This document shows, piece by piece, positions 42,579-45,144 of a stretch of DNA of 45,144 nucleotides (positions are counted from its first letter, which is position 1; every line of letters starts with the position of its first letter). The stretch lies in contig JAAVZU010000049.1 of the NCBI GenBank assembly GCA_022791815.1, positions 1 through 45,144 of the forward strand, read 5' to 3'. The notes beneath the pieces were generated by a model. That model searched no databases. It had not been told where the DNA came from and saw only the letters and a list, made by a program, of their open reading frames with translations. The stretch comes from Lachnospiraceae bacterium (lineage in GTDB: Bacteria > Bacillota > Clostridia > Lachnospirales > Lachnospiraceae). The position numbers and the translations under genes were made by a program.

Positions 42579-44390
42579 TTACATATCCTTTCCGTATGCG
42601 ATCCGAAATCCTGCTTCCTCTGCCCATTCCTCCAACTGTTGGAATTTTTTAACTTCACATGGGAATAAAACATAACTGTCGCTGTCAATATCAAATGCAA
42701 ACATTGCCATCCCTTCTTTTTCCCACTTTTCATCTATAATTTCCAGCCATTCTGTAATCTGTCCATCTTCCTCAAACCAATTACTATCTATCTTTAACCC
42801 TTTCGATTTTATTCCATTCAGATTATCAAGATTCCAAAGGAAATTTTCCTTGTCCTCTTTCCAGTCACATTCTACTACATATCCCTCTCTATCCAGAATA
42901 TTCACCAAGGCAATCCATTGAATCAATGCTTCCTCTTCATCTTCCTCAATTCCTCTTTCTTCAAAGGTTTCCTGATGATTTCTATAATAGTCCTTTGTAT
43001 TTAAAATACAACCTTCCAGCTCCTTTATAAGTTCCTTATTTCCATCGGTTACACATTCCATAATTTTTAATAATTCTTGCTTCATTTCCATTTCCTCCTC
43101 TTCTCCAAACATTCGTTCTGCTTGTTGCCAGTAATACTCTTCATATTCTGTATAATTCTGCAATAAATCCATGACTTTTTGCTCTTCCTCGTTCCGTTCT
43201 GGTACAAAATAATATAATTCATAGAAATAAGCAAAGCTGGAATAATCAAGCTTATTTTCTTGTAAATAACGGCTTAGATGTGCCTTCTTTCGGAATTCTA
43301 CAATCTGATTTTCTCCTGTATTCATGAAAAAAATAGAATCCCCTGCATTTTTTTCAATAATATCCATGATCGGTTGAAAAATATGTCTTTTTGAAGAATT
43401 TCTTTGTGTGGACAAATGAAAAGTCTGCTCAAGGTTTTGATACACTTCAAAATTTAATTCCTTGTGTGTTTCCAAAAATATCTTTAGCATGCTCCAGAAA
43501 GAAAAGTCATTCTTGACTTTTACTACAGGTAATTCGTCATAGTTCAATCCATATTGCCAAAGGCTTTTCCAAAAGAAATCTTGTTTTTTCCTATCTTTTT
43601 CTTTGTGTGCTATAGACAATGCGTGATATCTCTGTGCATTAATAGAAAACGCAACTACCTCTTCTTTTTCCAGTAAAGGACTTATGTTCAATCCAAATAA
43701 TCTTTCATATATAAAATCCCGTATTTCTTGTCCTAAATGGGATTCCAAGAATATATTTTCCTCTTCACCAGATTCATACTGACAGAGTAGTCCACCATTA
43801 TTCCATCCATACATAAAAGCAAATGGCAGAAATAACTCTTCCAGATTCCCTTTATATTCCTTAAATAATTTCAAAAGAGCATGTATATAAAATTCTTCAT
43901 ACTGGTTATGTAAAAATTCTTCCGACATTACATATTCTTTTGCTTCCACAAAGGAAAAAGTATGTCCCCTTTCTATGTCTTCTTTTAATTTTTGGTAACC
44001 TGGAAGTTCTTTTGCCTTTTCATAGTGTATCTTTTCATAATTTTCCCATAGACTTTTAGATTTGTAGAATATATTCTTTTCTAGTTCCTGATCCTCCTCT
44101 TCATCACTAGAAACATGGATTGCTTCTATGGGTAACTCTGGTATAGCGTTATCGTCTCTTATATAACCAGCAATATCAAAATCCCCATCTTGGTTGTCAT
44201 CCTCTATTACACCACTCCTATCCATAGTCTCTTTGGCATACGCCATAGCATTATCATAAGCCTCTTTTAACCTTCTGACCTCTTCGGTATCTGTTTCCAA
44301 ATGATATTTTTTTGCTTGGGAAGCATATGCATGACGTATAATTTTCTTATCTTTTGTAGGTGCAATGCCTAATATTTCAAAGCAATTCAT
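42579..44390 (-). CDS. J-domain-like protein without HPD motif
   Basis: 603 residues from the ATG at 44390, two bases after the previous stop with GGGGAG upstream. The N terminus (about residues 1-52), CFEILGIAPTKDKKIIRHAYASQAKKYH then LETDTEEVRRLKEAYDNAMAYA, has the fold pattern of a J domain, but the HPD tripeptide that triggers Hsp70 ATPase is replaced by HLE. The remaining 550 residues are acidic and helical with no known domain; the last 90 contain ITEWLEIIDEKWEKEGMAMFAFDIDSDSYVLF. It is coupled to an Hsp70-like gene, so it is probably its dedicated partner. Confidence 0.82.
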   Translation of the reverse strand: MNCFEILGIAPTKDKKIIRHAYASQAKKYHLETDTEEVRRLKEAYDNAMAYAKETMDRSGVIEDDNQDGDFDIAGYIRDDNAIPELPIEAIHVSSDEEEDQELEKNIFYKSKSLWENYEKIHYEKAKELPGYQKLKEDIERGHTFSFVEAKEYVMSEEFLHNQYEEFYIHALLKLFKEYKGNLEELFLPFAFMYGWNNGGLLCQYESGEEENIFLESHLGQEIRDFIYERLFGLNISPLLEKEEVVAFSINAQRYHALSIAHKEKDRKKQDFFWKSLWQYGLNYDELPVVKVKNDFSFWSMLKIFLETHKELNFEVYQNLEQTFHLSTQRNSSKRHIFQPIMDIIEKNAGDSIFFMNTGENQIVEFRKKAHLSRYLQENKLDYSSFAYFYELYYFVPERNEEEQKVMDLLQNYTEYEEYYWQQAERMFGEEEEMEMKQELLKIMECVTDGNKELIKELEGCILNTKDYYRNHQETFEERGIEEDEEEALIQWIALVNILDREGYVVECDWKEDKENFLWNLDNLNGIKSKGLKIDSNWFEEDGQITEWLEIIDEKWEKEGMAMFAFDIDSDSYVLFPCEVKKFQQLEEWAEEAGFRIAYGKDM

Positions 44391-44391
44391 A

Positions 44392-45144
44392 CTATGCAAA
44401 CTCCCCTTTCTCATCACGATACTTTATGTAGGCATTTTTGTTGGAAAAATATCTTCTGGAAAAATATCCATTCCCTCTCTCATTATAATCAATACAACCA
44501 TATAGCAACATTTCCATACATAATTTCCCAAGTATACTAAGGTTTAACACAATATTTTGTTCAAAAATTTCTTTTCCACGAATATTGATACGTGGCAACA
44601 GATCAGTATCTACAAATCCTGCCCCATTCCTGTCTTCAAAGAAAATTCCCGTAAATAACTCCTTTTCCTCAAAATACTGTACAACTGCCTTTCCCTCCTC
44701 ACATAAATAAACCAAAGAAGTCATATTAAGTGGAATCTTTCGTCCCTTTCTTTCATAAAATTCCTTATAGGTTATCTCTATTCTGGTATATTGCCCACTG
44801 TACAATTTATCCAAAATCTGATTGGCTGTTTCATAAGAAAAATTCTCTAGGCTCCAATCCTTTCCGTCAATGCTAAGGCGGTCTGGTGTTTTCATGTTCA
44901 CCTCTTCATCTAATGCAATTCTATCTTCTTCATGAAGAAAACTAATTAGTTTACTTTTCTCTGTTGGCAGCTCTGGTCTGTCCTCTTCCTCTAAAAACTC
45001 CTTTTGAGGTACATCTTTTAGATATTTCTCAATTTTCTCTGGTTTGGTTTCCTTTCTCTTACACACTTCTAAATATTTTGCAAAATCCAGTAATCTTGAA
45101 AAAATCTCATTCTGTTCTTCATTTACATACAAATATACCTGCCC
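44392..45144 (-). CDS. Unknown protein of the Hsp70 operon, 5' end beyond the window
   Basis: The frame is open to the window edge (…GQVYLYVNEEQNEIF), so the true start lies outside. The visible 250 residues are soluble: a charged N-terminal helix region (FAKYLEVCKRKETKPEKIEKYLKDVPQKEFL), then an alpha-beta part with ILDKLYSGQYTRIEITYKEFYERKGRKIPLNMTSLVYLC and GAGFVDTDLLPRINIRGKEIFEQNIVLNLSILGKLCMEM. It ends two bases before the J-like gene. No family recognised; it may be the client or a regulator of the chaperone pair. Confidence 0.75.
   Translation of the reverse strand, partial: GQVYLYVNEEQNEIFSRLLDFAKYLEVCKRKETKPEKIEKYLKDVPQKEFLEEEDRPELPTEKSKLISFLHEEDRIALDEEVNMKTPDRLSIDGKDWSLENFSYETANQILDKLYSGQYTRIEITYKEFYERKGRKIPLNMTSLVYLCEEGKAVVQYFEEKELFTGIFFEDRNGAGFVDTDLLPRINIRGKEIFEQNIVLNLSILGKLCMEMLLYGCIDYNERGNGYFSRRYFSNKNAYIKYRDEKGEFA

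Overview
The window is AT-rich, dense, single-chromosome-style DNA from a Gram-positive Clostridia-type anaerobe, most likely a spore-forming Lachnospiraceae. Pointers are the strong GGAGG ribosome sites, a SipL-type spore coat morphogenesis protein, clostridial families (DUF951, a DUF3877-like protein, a BTAD regulator with a GGDEF-like tail), BceAB- and Lnr-type drug/peptide transporters and low GC. No phage, transposase, integrase or CRISPR array was seen. Most genes lie on the minus strand, so operons read right to left.

Region 1 (1-7600) is housekeeping. It holds two serine tRNAs, ispD (isoprenoids), tsaD, RNase Z, and a ycxB-like/tsaE/tsaB/rimI run; with tsaD this gives three of the four bacterial t6A tRNA-modification genes (TsaC is not here). 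A tRNA-Tyr/tRNA-Leu pair and a DUF951 gene follow.

Region 2 (7600-17000) is mixed: a hemolysin III-like membrane protein, a lipoprotein, a GtrA-like protein, a SmtB-type zinc-sensor repressor, sipL, a HAD phosphatase and a PrcB-type lipoprotein. It then has a likely stand-alone small RNA with C-rich loops (about 14372-14496), two small related proteins and a divergent BTAD/degenerate-GGDEF regulator. A roughly 180-bp folded intergenic element sits at 9971-10152.

Region 3 (17000-22600) is core metabolism and transcription: class II aldolase, an Mrp-type Fe-S carrier fused to a NifX-like domain, the primary sigma factor rpoD, a branched-chain aminotransferase and a DUF3877-like protein.

Region 4 (22600-35200) is an envelope-defence island. 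A BceRS-type two-component system controls a BceAB-type ABC transporter; its promoter carries an operator of the BceR architecture (7-4-7 inverted repeat, 13-nt linker, half-site). A coiled-coil heptad-repeat protein separates it from a second module: an ABC-2 transporter (ATPase plus two permeases) followed by a NarL-type kinase and regulator, the layout of the linearmycin-resistance LnrLMN/LnrJK system. A secreted Ig-like (BIG2) protein follows.

Region 5 (35200-45144) holds a small unknown cluster with an apparent frameshift and an unlisted 51-residue gene, an XRE regulator, a methyl-accepting chemotaxis protein behind a promoter with direct repeats, an ECF sigma/anti-sigma pair, and a three-gene unit of an Hsp70-like protein, a J-domain-like protein that has lost the HPD signature, and a partial unknown protein running off the window.
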